Assembly: GCA_003586115.2 (NCBI GenBank)
Contig: QVOM02000042.1
Span: forward strand, 75,656,176-75,720,175
Length of the DNA: 64,000 nucleotides
Origin: Salvator merianae
Taxonomy: Eukaryota > Chordata > Lepidosauria > Squamata > Teiidae
Direction: 5' to 3'
The translations under genes and the position numbers were made by a program. Under the pieces are notes generated by a model. That model was given only the letters and a program-made list of their open reading frames with translations, was not told the DNA's origin and made no database searches. Below, in pieces: positions 37,525-47,486 of this stretch; position 1 is the stretch's first letter, and every line of letters starts with the position of its first letter.

Positions 37525-38030
37525 GAAAAATAAAAGAAACCAAACCTATTCAGACATTGTTGGCTGTAGAGGAGAAAAAAACTTTTGAGGATATTTTCCA
37601 GGGGTATCATAATATTATTTATTTAAGAGTATATCTCTTAATATTATACAATTTAAAAAAAAATATCTCAGGGGGAGGAGGAAAGGAAGCTATTCCAGAA
37701 AGGGAGTGGGTAAGAAATCCCTCTGGACTGCCCTCAGGTTCAACCCTTTGTGCAATATTTTAGGGTCCATGGGCAAAACTAAAGTTTTGAGAACATCCTA
37801 TCCAAAAAAACTGGAATGAAACCCACACTCTTCACTTTTCCACAAGACTTAAATCAAAGTCATTTGAATTCTTCTGAGTTTACACTGGACTCCTGCAAAA
37901 GGTACCATCAGCTAGAAGCTTACACTGTGAACAGCACAGTAAAAATATCAGATTTGATATTTGCTGGAATAGATCCACTAAAATATGGCATGGATCCCCA
38001 TAATTCTTACACAGAATGACAATACAATAG
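37525..38030. other. No gene seen
   Basis: AT-rich sequence with only short ORFs. No repeat was recognised. Confidence 0.45.
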
Positions 38031-38034
38031 GGCT

Positions 38035-38420
38035 GTATTCAGACAGGGCCTAAAGCCTGGAATTATCCTGGCTCTATATTGCGATTGTCACACATATCTG
38101 TGGCAATCCCAAAATAGTCTCGGGATATAGGAGTGAAATCCTAGAATATTGCTATTGTGAGAAAAAGAACACTTAACCTGTTTTTTTTCCACACAGCAAT
38201 ATTGCTTACCTTGACTGATGCTTGCTTCCTAGTTTGTCCTTCAGGAAAATACCCACTGTGCAAGCACAGGGGTGGGCCCTTGTGCACTTCTGGCTATTTT
38301 TGTCATCAAATGCATCACAGAAGCAAGTACTAGACAAGGTAAAGGCCCACGCTTGCCCCAAGGTATCACCCTGCTGTCTGGCAGGGATGATGAGAAGCAA
38401 ATCTGGGATCTAAGCAAGTA
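38035..38420. mobile_element. MITE, family C, inverted copy
   Basis: Starts CTGTATTCAGACAGGGCCTA, continues with CACACATATCTGTGGCAATC and ends near GCTGTCTGGCAGGGATGATG. This is the reverse orientation of the block order at 20150-20592. Confidence 0.65.
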
Positions 38421-38892
38421 CGCCCACAGCCAAGTTAAACACAGTACATTCTCCTATAAAGTGAAATCTTCTAGTGTGAATTTGCTATTACACATTTTTC
38501 AAACAGAGACTCTTATTTTTCTAACTTATTTCTGGAGTCCATCTAACATATTTTACTGCCAAAAGTCTGAGGTTAGAGGTGAAGTCTGCAGGATGCTGGG
38601 ACCTTCTTCCTGGTCCAGCAGCCATTTCCCACTTGCCTTTTGTCAGTTAGTACAGTGCTTGGCATGGCTGTTGTTTTGAAAAAAATACTTCTGATTGTGG
38701 ATATGTGTGTGCTTTGATGAGTGTCAAGTGCTTGTGATTGCTTTTCTGTACCTTTGAGTGCTTCTGAGTGTTGAGTGTGGAGAGGAGTAGGTCATTGGAG
38801 TGTGTGTTTGGTCACTTTGGTGGGGTTTGATTGTTTTTGTCTACATTTGTGTGCTTCTGAGTGCTTTTTCTTGTGTGCTGCAGCGTATCTAT
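38421..38892. other. No gene seen
   Basis: The part at 38700-38890 is a T/G-rich degenerate stretch with repeated TGAGTG/GTGCTT words, possibly a decayed minisatellite. There is no coding evidence. Confidence 0.45.
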
Positions 38893-39474
38893 GGGCGTTT
38901 TGGCACTTACCAGAAGAGAACGTTCTAATTAGCAGGCTTCAGGCTGGTGAAGATGGAGTCTGTTGAGTGCTATACGCACTTGCCAGCCAGGGAAACTACT
39001 CCAAGCTGACCAGCAGAGGGAGCGGTGTGGATGGGAATCAGCTAGGCAGGAAATGAGGTAACGAATCATAGAGGCACAGATGCGAAGATAGAGCTAGTAA
39101 TCTGAACCATTGAGCTACTGCTTTGAAGCTAGAAGAGCTCCTTTCGGAGCTGTCTTTGAAATGGCAGCCAGGGTGCGAAGCCCAAAGGGCAAACTGGGTT
39201 GCGAACCAGCAGACCATGCCTGCATGGCCACGCCAGCCCCTCCCCGCTGCCATTTCAAGCCAGGAAGCAGTGCGAAAGCAACTTCCCGGATCTGCGCTTG
39301 ATCTCGCAGGTTGGAATCAAGACAGCAAATTACTTGTCTAGCCTTCCCCAGCTTCCCCAGGTACATATGAGGTATGGCTCGGTGAGAATTGGGAATGTTG
39401 CGTGCACATGCGTGTGTGAATGCTCCGTTCTAGTGAGCGGCCAAGGACGGTCTGCTGCAGAAGTGTGAAAAGGG
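38893..39474. mobile_element. GC-rich MITE with GGGCGTTTTGGCACTTACC-type ends
   Basis: Starts GGGCGTTTTGGCACTTACCA with AGAACGTTCTA just inside, and ends GAAGTGTGAAAAGGGCC with CGTTCTAG just inside, so both terminal and subterminal blocks are inverted. The interior (39110-39300) is a GC-rich foldback (GAAATGGCAGCCAGG with GCTGCCATTTCAAGC). ORFs on both strands are mirror shadows of this foldback. Confidence 0.7.
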
Positions 39475-39985
39475 CCTATGCAGTGGTTGGTGACTGAGGG
39501 TATGATCAGACACATCTAAAGAAGCACCTTCTGGATGAATTTAAGACTCTAAGGATAGGCATTTTCTTCCTAAATCCACCTTACCAAATCTTGAAGCTTG
39601 GGAATGGGTGCCTCTTCCTCATTCAGGATAGAATGACACTGAAGGCAGCTTTCCTTTAGTTGGATTGGATGGGAAGCTCCATAAGCACAGAAGATGAAAA
39701 TGTAGCCAATCCCAGCATGAGAACAACCGCCGATGATGAGCGATTTGGCAACCCTGTGGGAAACCTCATTTTATTATGCCACAGGGCTCCCACACCATGT
39801 AATTTACCAATGCCCTATGTGAGCAGACATCAAACAAAGGATTGGCATCCGTGTGGTGGAGGTTTCATCTGGACTGGAACCTGTGTTTTTGGGTGTTAGG
39901 CACAGCATTTGTGTGCTCAGGCACTGGTCCCGTGGTATATGCTCTCTGGGAGATTTGTGTTATATCCAGCAGCAGTCCAGTGAAT
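39475..39985. other. No gene seen
   Basis: Non-coding. A short TTTCCTTTAGTTGGATTGG-like stretch resembles common LINE-tail wording but is too short to assign. Confidence 0.4.
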
Positions 39986-40138
39986 AAGGGTGGGTGTTTG
40001 GAACCTGCGGGAAGGGGACGATCGTTCGCTGCAGGGTTGCTGGGCCTCCATACTGTTGCAGCTGCAAAAGTATGGAGGCCCGGAAGCCCCACGACCAGTG
40101 ACTGCCCCCTTCCTGTGGGTTTCGAACACCTGCCCTTA
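39986..40138. mobile_element. Compact foldback MITE
   Basis: Ends TAAGGGTGGGTGTTTGGAAC and GGTTTCGAACACCTGCCCTTA are inverted. The centre is a strong hairpin, GGGCCTCCATACT with AGTATGGAGGCCC. Total length is about 150 bp and it is not coding, although both strands are open for 70-100 codons because of the symmetry. Confidence 0.8.
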
Positions 40139-40207
40139 AAGTGATGGGCTGCTACTGGATATATCCTTTTGAATGTAAGCTCCTTTTCTCCATTGATTTG
40201 CAGTACA

Positions 40208-40537
40208 AACTAGAGATGTGCAAAATTCAACTTGTGTTTGCAGATTTAATCAAATATTTCACAAATATGCATATCAAAGCAAAAACACCAATTTTTTTTA
40301 TTTCCAAAATTTCAGTTGAATTGATGAATTCTCCTACTTGCAGAAACGAACAATTCAATTGACATTCATGTTTTACTCTGTTTTTTCCCATGAAGAAGTC
40401 TTTTTACAATGGAAAAAAATGGTATTTTTCTTTGCCCGAACGTGTGTAAATAATATGCAAAACATTTTTTTTTTTTAATTATATGGTTTGATGATGAAAC
40501 AAATGGGGAAAGGAACACGCAAATTTTGTTCACATTC
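40208..40537. mobile_element. hAT-type MITE (TAGAGATGTGCA family), degraded
   Basis: Starts TAGAGATGTGCAAAATTC. The right end appears to be TTTTGTTCACATTCTTA, a decayed version of the inverted terminus. The flanks show no convincing 8-bp duplication. The AT-rich interior resembles 12750-13069 (GAATTC, ATGAAT, GAAACAAA words). Confidence 0.55.
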
Positions 40538-41360
40538 TTATTAGGAACTCTTCCCCATTCAAGTCAATGTAACTTTGAACAGGTCTGGTCTGCTACAATG
40601 TTTGTCAGTTGGATTAAACCTTAGGTGTAGTGGGTGGTGGATGAAAGTTCTAGCCTTGCTGTTTCTCTGACATGCCTTTTTATTTATTCCCACCCTCATT
40701 TCCATGGAAGCATCCAAACATACAACGCTCTTCAAGGACTGTCATGGTACAGTCCAGAAACACTTTGCATACAGCTCACCCTGAAGACTTAATGGCACAG
40801 ACCAAGAACACTTTGCACCAAATGACCTTTATGAACTCACTAGCTTTCTTTTTGAAGCCTGTCCAACAGATCTGAACATTCTGTTTTCTGTTCTCCTTTG
40901 CCATAAGAGAAAAGTTATAATCCAATCCTCAAGACAGCTATATCAAGGGTTGTTTTCTAAAGAAAGCTCAGTGTTTTAAAATCTCCCCTGAGCCGTGTGC
41001 GTGCACAGCCTTCATATTAATGGAGCATGACAATCTTTTCTCTTTCCTTTTAGCTAATGAGGGGTGAAGGTGCATAAACTAGAGGTTAGAAGGTCATACG
41101 CCCATAGAGACTGTGATAAGGTGTCTGCTTTCCATTTCTTTGAACACAGCAAAACAGAACTTGCAAGCAGGCCAGCCTACAGAGATATTCTCTTCCTTCT
41201 CCTCCCATCATCTCTCATATCAATTCAAACTATTTTCTTCACTTTAAGGGCTGGTTTGAAGTTACACCAACACCTGCATCACATGATTATGCAACGTATA
41301 GCAGTTAATTCTCACAACACAGTGATGCTTAAAACCACTCAAAATCTGAATCAACTGCCT
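40538..41360. other. No gene seen
   Basis: AT-rich, ORFs up to about 100 codons without motifs. No repeat was recognised. Confidence 0.45.
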
Positions 41361-42042
41361 AATTGATCTGCAAGATAACTAATGGAACTGCCTTCTCCCA
41401 CACTGACCAGCCCAATCCTGGTAATTTTCAGAGGCTCTCCTGACTGCCCCACTGGCTGAGAAATCCAAAGTCCCAATCAGAAGCAAAAGCCCTTTCTTTT
41501 GTGGCACTCAACTTCTGGAATGGCCACAGGTTGAAATGCAGCTTAAAATGTATTTGTGTTCCTATGCATTTGCTGGTTGCTGACAGAGTTATTTGGTTGA
41601 CTGCTGATTACGGTGTTTACTGTATAGAGTTTTTAAAAAAAAACATTTTATCATTGTAATGTAAACTGCCCTGGAAGGTTGGCATGCAAATAGCTTAGAT
41701 AATTAAGAGATAGGTTTGTTCATATATGTGGGCTAATCACTGACATTTTACAATACCTACATTCATTAATACTAGAGCCAGAAGCTCAGGTGTCTATCTG
41801 GTGACATCAAATATGGAGATGCACCACCCCCAAAAGGCCACAGAGCTGTCCAAAAATGTAAATAGAGACTTGGTCCCATTCCTCTTTACTCTGACCTTAT
41901 CCTGTGGTTTTAAAGAATCGATTTTTGACTGAATATTATTGTTATCATTGCACTGGTTTTATTGTAACCTGCCTTGAGACCTTAGATTATAGGGCAGGAT
42001 AGAAACACAGGTAAATAAATAATAAATAAGTAAATAAATAGT
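41361..42042 (+). repeat. LINE remnant with 3' tail (L2/CR1-like)
   Basis: The segment at 41380-41530 resembles a decayed LINE C-terminus (a short LWHSTSGMA-like block where L2 has LWNNLP). The last part, ATTGTAACCTGCCTTGAGAC, then a GGGCAGGATAGAAA block and an AAATAAATA run, is the LINE/SINE tail type also present at 14185-14255. Very old and approximate. Confidence 0.45.
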
Positions 42043-42955
42043 GACATAACAGTGCATGAAGCAGTATTTAAATAAAGCAATACATTTAAAACAAATTGGC
42101 AGTACAAATTTACTCAAAACAAATATTAAAAGAGCAATAGCAGCAAACTAAAGCAGTCCATTTACAGTGCTTTAAAAACTCTCAAGAACTAGACAGGTAG
42201 TGGAACCTACAAAAGACATCTTGCTTCTAATACAAATGAATCTAACCTCAAAAAACAAATGGAGCATGGCTCCAGTGCTTGGATGAGCCAGGACTGAAAG
42301 CTCTCTCACTTCCACTTACATTGCTTTAAACATTCTAGAGTGAAACTCTGCTCAAATATAACAAAAAAGGCACCTTAGAGGCACCTCAGACAGTGTGCAG
42401 CCCTCATATTTCCAGGCCTTCTCCAACTGACTTTTTCTGGCACAAAATGATCATGAGAGGTGGGAGGCACAGACTGATATGTGAACAATTCCATCTCGAA
42501 GTCACCTCAGAACTACCTCAGAGTTCGTTTTTCTTGCTGTGTCTATCACAACTTGAGTGTTCATAAGATTTTCTTTTCAGAGAGCTGGTTATTAAATATA
42601 TATATATGGTATTGGAACATTCTTCAAAAATTTTATATATTCTTGAAAATTAATGAAAATTCAGCATATTGGATATCTTATACTTAATTGACAGCTAAAA
42701 GATTGATATTATAGCAATAAAGCCTGCTTTTGATGATGCAGTAGATTGAAGATCTAGTTGCATTTTTGACTTTGAATGTGGAATTGGTGGCATTTACATA
42801 TTGATTAGGGATGTACAAAGTACCAAATGAATGCTGTTTGAAGCATTTGAATAGCCACGCTTCTCTTATAATGGAAACTTGAAGCAGTATCTGCACCAAT
42901 ACAGTTCCTGCTACTGCTAGGGTTGGAGCATTGACTCCTTTCATAAAAGAAAAAA
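42043..42955. other. No gene seen
   Basis: AT-rich sequence with a short TA run near 42597-42608. ORFs are below 105 codons without motifs. Confidence 0.45.
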
Positions 42956-43950
42956 GGGCCTTTTCACACTTGACAGTAGTGAGCGTCAGGAACACCCACT
43001 AGTCAAGAGCATTTGCACCAGAAGACGACCGTAGTGACTGGCAACGGACCTCATCCGCTGCCGATCGCTACAACCGCTGGTGAAGAAAATAGGTGTCTGA
43101 ATCCTCACCTGAAGCTCAAAGTGAGCTCAAAGTGAGCTTCAGGTGCTGATTCGTCCACACGTACCTTCTCCATGGCAGTGGCAGCCATCTTCTGGGTGAT
43201 CAGCCCACCGATCATGCATGCGTGATGGACACTGGGGCCTACCCTTTCGCGCAGGCCCAAATGGGCCCATGCAAGGCCCCAGTCAGGCTCACAACACCAC
43301 GATTAGGCCTGGGATGCTGTATGGGGCCGTGCTGCACCCCAATCACAGGTGTGAAGGATGGTCGGGGTGGCAGCGGCCTGCAAGCATCAGGCCACAGCTG
43401 TGGTGACTGGGAGGCCTGCGCAGTGCGCATGCGTGATGTGAATCACACATGCACACTGGGCCCCTTCCTGTAGCACAATCGGGCCTTCCCGATTGTGCCC
43501 ACGGTGCCCTGATCGGGCCCACCTGGCCCGATCGGGGTGGCCTGATCACCGCAATCAGGCTGGTTGGGCCCGATCAGGAAGGCCCAATAGCACATGCATG
43601 ATCCGTGTCACACATGCGCACAGTGTGGGCCTCCCAGTCACCATGGCTGTGACCTGATGCTTGTAGGCCGCTGCCGCCCCCACCATCCTTCGCGCCTGCT
43701 ATTGGGCACCAAAACACTGGATGGGGTGCAGCGTGGCTCCATCCAGCATCCTTGGCCTGATTGCGGCATCGTGGGCCTGACTGGGGCGTCGCACGGACCT
43801 GAATGGGTAGGACCCATTGCCCACCGTGCATGTGGAGCTGCTGCCGGTCTCCATGGCAGTGGCCGGCTGCTGTCATGATGAGGATCAGGTATGCCTACCG
43901 GCGTTCGCACTCATGAGTGCCAGTAGCTGGCTTAAGGTAAGGTTTTAGGC
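42956..43950. mobile_element. GC-rich long foldback DNA element, family E
   Basis: Starts GGGCCTTTTCACACTTGACA, the terminal type shared with other MITEs here. The right end near GCGTTCGCACTCATGAGTGC is less certain. The interior is an imperfect inverted repeat: about 43205-43490 pairs with about 43580-43870. Matching blocks are GATGCTGTATGGGGCC with the complement of GGCTCCATCCAGCATC, and AGCATCAGGCCACAGC with GCTGTGACCTGATGCT. The spacer (about 43490-43580) is made of GGGCCCGATC-type palindromic words. ORFs on both strands in this block give near-identical peptides because of the symmetry and are not genes. Confidence 0.75.
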
Positions 43951-44339
43951 CCCATAGTGCAAATGGTGTCTGGACGATGGGGTCTATTCCACCCTAGAAT
44001 GGGCTAATTGACATTCAAGCCTGATCTACTCCAGGAGCCTGCTGCTCCCAATGCTCCTGCTGTGCCAGGCCACACCCCCTCACCTTCCAGCTCCAGCAGA
44101 GCAGGGGGAGAGTGCCCACCAGCAGTTTAGGGCCAGCAGTGTAGTCGGGGGAGGCTTTGGTATAGCTATTTTTTGTAGCAGGGGAGCAAATTGGCTGGTG
44201 GGATGGGACATGTGCCTGGGCGAAGGGGGCAGTGGGAAGCCTGGGGGCATACCAGTAGTTATGGACAGGGGGTGGTATGGCACTGGGTGGCAGAAAAGGG
44301 GTCATCCCAGAGGGGGTGTAGGGTGGTTGTATACCATCA

Positions 44340-45419
44340 CCCCCTCTGTTCTGCCTCCCAACCGGATGGGGGACAGGGGGCCTGTCATTCAGCCTACCGG
44401 CCTAGCTATGCTGCTTTTAAATGCCAGGTCAGTCTGAAATAAGACAGCTCTCATCTGCGATTTAATCATGGATGAGGGAGCTGACCTGGCATGCATAACA
44501 GAGACCTGGCTGGTGGAGTTGGGTGGGCCTGAGTTCACCAGTTGTGCCCCTCAGGTTATCAGGTACAGCACCAGTCAAGGCTGGTGGTGCGGGGGGGGGG
44601 GGGCTGTGGTCCATAAGGATACCATCTCACTCACCAGGCACCCCTTCGACCCAGTGCCCAGAGTCGAGTGTCTGTCTTTGGTCTTGGGTGAGAGNGGGGG
44701 GGGGGGCTGTGGTCCATAAGGATACCATCTCACTCACCAGGCACCCCTTCGACCCAGTGCCCAGAGTCGAGTGTCCGTCTTTGGTCTTGGGTGAGATAGA
44801 AAAGTTGGGAGTGTTGCTGGTATACCGTGCACCCCGCTGCCCAGCCTCCTTCCTGCCTGGGCTGGTGGAGTTGGTCTCGGGATTGGTGTTGGAATGTCCC
44901 CAGACAGTGGTCTTGGGGGATTTCAACCTCCACCTTGAGGATGCCTCTGATAAACTAGCTCAGGACCTCATGGGATCCATGACAACCATGCGGCTTTCAC
45001 TGTTTGTCTCTGGCCCAACACACATAGCAGGACATACTCTTGACCTCATGTTTGCTCTTGGGGGAAGGGGGAATGCTCTGTTAATTGGGGGTTTGGAGAT
45101 TTGCCCCATGTCATGGATGGATCACCACCTGGTGAAGTTCGGGCTATCAGTCACTCCAGTCCACCACAGGGGTGCAGGCCAGATTGTAATCGCCCGCCCA
45201 CAGAAGAAGATGGAATCTGAAGGATTCCTGAATGCTCTAGAGGATTTTCCGGATGGCATGGCCAGCACTCCTGTTGAAGCCCTGGTCTCTCTGTGGAACA
45301 GGGAGATCTTGCGGGTCCTCGACACGATCAGTCCCGAGTGCCCTCACCTAGCCGGTAGAGCTCAAGGGGCTCCAAGGTTTAATGGGGACCTAAGACTGAT
45401 GAAACAGGAGGGGCGATGA
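44340..45419 (+). pseudogene. L2 ORF2, endonuclease (APE-like) part
   Basis: The apurinic endonuclease-like domain that nicks the target in non-LTR retrotransposition. Visible motifs in order are LLLNARSV (44400s, followed by an in-frame TGA), DLACITETWL with the conserved E, VLLVYRAPRCP, VVLGDFNLHLEDA with the catalytic-type D and N, HTLDLMF, and MSWMDHHLVKF, the D-H-H pair near the domain end. The order fits the EEP fold of L2/CR1 endonucleases. The reading frame changes at the N-flanked duplication (44593-44796) and ends at the stop at 45417. Confidence 0.88.
44593..44796. repeat. N-flanked ~102-bp direct duplication inside the L2
   Basis: A G-run followed by CTGTGGTCCATAAGGATACC and about 90 further bases occurs at 44593-44694 and again at 44696-44796, with one T/C difference. 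The single N at 44695 lies exactly at the join. This is the same signature as the block at 35036-37524, so an assembly join over a G-homopolymer is likely. Confidence 0.88.
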
Positions 45420-45494
45420 CTGGAGCGTCGGTGGTTAAAATCGTGGAGCGGATCTGACCGGACACAGGTTAGAGCTCATTATTGAGCCTACCAC

Positions 45495-47270
45495 ATGGCG
45501 GTGAAGGCAGCGAAGAAGACATACTTCTCTGCCTCCATCACATCTGCAAGTAGCCTTCCCGCAGAACTTTTCTGGGTAGTGAACAACCTGATGTCCTCTG
45601 ATAGGGGTGAGGAGGCTGAACTGATCCCAGATATCTGCTGTGACATTTTTATGAGGCACTTCAGGGACAAAATCACTCAGATTCACTCGGGATTGGATAC
45701 CACACTTGAACAATATTCTGTGGAGTTGTCCAGGGCTCCGGTTTGTCAGTTTTTGATGAAGCAGTTTGAGTTGTTGCGGTCTGAGGATGTGGACAGGCTG
45801 CTTGCAGGAATGCGGCCTACCACCTGCCTCCTAGACCCTTGCCCATCTTGGCTGATTAAATCTAGCCAGGGAGGGATGGCTGAGTGGGTCTTAAGGGTTG
45901 TCAATGCGTTGCTGGGGGAGGGTGTAGTACCATTGTCCCTTAAAGAGGCAGTGGTCCGCCCCCTCCTTAAGAAGCCTTCCCTCGACCCCACGGTGCCGGG
46001 CAACTATGGCCCAGTAGCTAGCGTCCTTTTCCTGGGCAAGATCTTGGAGACGGTGGTGGTGAGGCAAATGCAGACATTCCTGGAGGATACTGATTATCTA
46101 GACCCATTTCAATCTGGTTTCAGGCAGAGCTACAGCACAGAGACTGCCTTGGTCACCCTAATGCATGACCTACTTCAGGAGAGGGACAGGGGTTATGCCT
46201 CCTTGTTGGTTGTCCTGGACATATCGGCTGCATTTGATACCATTGACCATGGTATCCTCCTGGACCGACTTCGGGGGCCTTTGGGGCACTCTCCGGTGGC
46301 TTGAGTCCTTCCTCCAGGGGAGGTGTCAGAGAGTGGTGGTACGTGGTCAGCACTCACAGCCATGGGAACTCCCTTGCAGGGTTCCCCAGGGCTCAGTGTT
46401 GTCCCCACTACTATTTAACATCTACATGCAGCCGCTTGGGAAGGTCATTAGGGAGTTTGGGGTTGGGTGCCATCAATATGCCGATGACACCCAGCTCTAC
46501 CTCTCGATTCCAGCAGAGTCAGGTGAGGTACTCTCTGTGCTGGACTCCTGCCTGGGGGCGGTGTCGGGCTGGATGAGCACAAATAAACACCAACTGAATC
46601 CAGACAAAACAGAAGTTCTGTGGGTTCAGAGCCTCCATGTTCCCATCATCTTGGGACACCTGGTGCTGGATGGGAATGTTCTTCCCCTCGGGGACTGGGT
46701 GCAAGACATGGGGGTCCTCCTGGATTCATCGCTGTCCTTTGAATTACATGTGGCAGCGATGGCCAGGGGCTCCATCAGGTTCAGCAGCTTTGCTCTTATT
46801 TGGACGCTGGGGACCTGGCCACAGTTCTGCATGCCCTGGTAACCTCCTGTTTAGACTACTGTAGCACTCTGTACGTGGAGCTACCTTTGAAGACGGTCCG
46901 GAAATTGGAGCTGGTGCAGAATGCAGCAGCTCATCTGTTGTCAGGTCAACCGGGCCGTGCGCATATCTCGCCGGTTCTGAAAAGCCTTCACTGGCTTCCA
47001 ATACATTTCCGGGCTCAATTCAAGGTGTTGACTTTGGCCTATAAAGCCCTACATGGTTTGGGCCCTGCCTACCTGAAGGAGCGCCTCCACCCATATGTGC
47101 CTGCTCGCACACTGAGGTCACAGGGGGAGTCTTTCCTGATGCTCCCTTCCCCTGCATTAGTGCGGGGGGTGGGGGGGAGGACTTTCTCTGTGGCTGCCCT
47201 CAGGTTGTGGAACAACCTCCCTACCGAGATTCACCAGCCTCCGTCCCTGTTTGGGTTTCGGCACCGGTAA
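45495..47270 (+). pseudogene. L2 ORF2, reverse transcriptase and C-terminal part
   Basis: RT blocks in order: LDPCPSWLIKSS, VVRPLLKKPSLDPTV, DPFQSGFRQSYSTETALV, LLVVLDISAAFDTIDHGILL (first catalytic D region), then after a frame change at about 46290 GVPQGSVLSPLLFNIYMQPL and CHQYADDTQLYL (the YADD active site is intact), NKHQLNPDKTEVLW, and after a second frame change DYCSTLYVELPLKTVRKLEL, LHWLPIHFRAQFKVL and LWNNLPTEIHQ. These are diagnostic of the L2 clade. It would not make a full protein because of two frameshifts and upstream stops. Confidence 0.92.
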
Positions 47271-47273
47271 AGA

Positions 47274-47480
47274 CATAAGAACATAAGAGGAGCCTTGCTA
47301 GATCAGGCCACAGCCCATCTAGTTCAGCATTCTGTTTCACACAGTGGCCCACCAATTGCTTCTGGGCATTCTCAAGCAGAATAAAAGGTAGAACCTTCAC
47401 CTGCTCTTGACTCCCTGCAAATGGTTTTACAGACATCCTGCCTGTCTTTCCAACCTGGAGGCAGTACCTAGGCATCCATT
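47274..47480 (-). mobile_element. CR1 LINE 3' end (distal part of a split copy)
   Basis: On the minus strand it ends ...CTAGATGGGCTGTGGCCTGA, then the ACATAAGAACATAAG-type terminus in plus reading. It matches the 3' end at 19470-19682 along its length. CR1 C-terminal coding and the beginning of the 3' UTR occur on the same strand at about 49402-49765, with a different LINE between them, so the two pieces are probably halves of one insertion. Confidence 0.85.
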
Positions 47481-47486
47481 CTATAG

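Larger units (their letters stand above)
43990..47272 (+). mobile_element. L2-clade LINE, nearly complete but disabled
   Basis: A non-LTR retrotransposon with 5' region, endonuclease, reverse transcriptase and C-terminal domain in order on the plus strand. The GC content is higher than the flanks. It lacks the last part of the C-terminus and the 3' tail: sequence stops just after LWNNLPTEIHQPPSLFGFR and runs directly into a minus-strand CR1 3' end at 47274. In-frame stops (TGA at about 44435, others near 45417 and 45486) and two frame changes around 46290 and 46820 make it non-functional. An N at 44695 sits between two near-identical ~100-bp stretches, which shifts the frame in the endonuclease part. 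Confidence 0.92.

Noticed and set aside
43218..43910. GC-rich ORFs on both strands encoding similar peptides
   Set aside because: The similarity is explained by the inverted-repeat structure, and there are no start context or domain signals.
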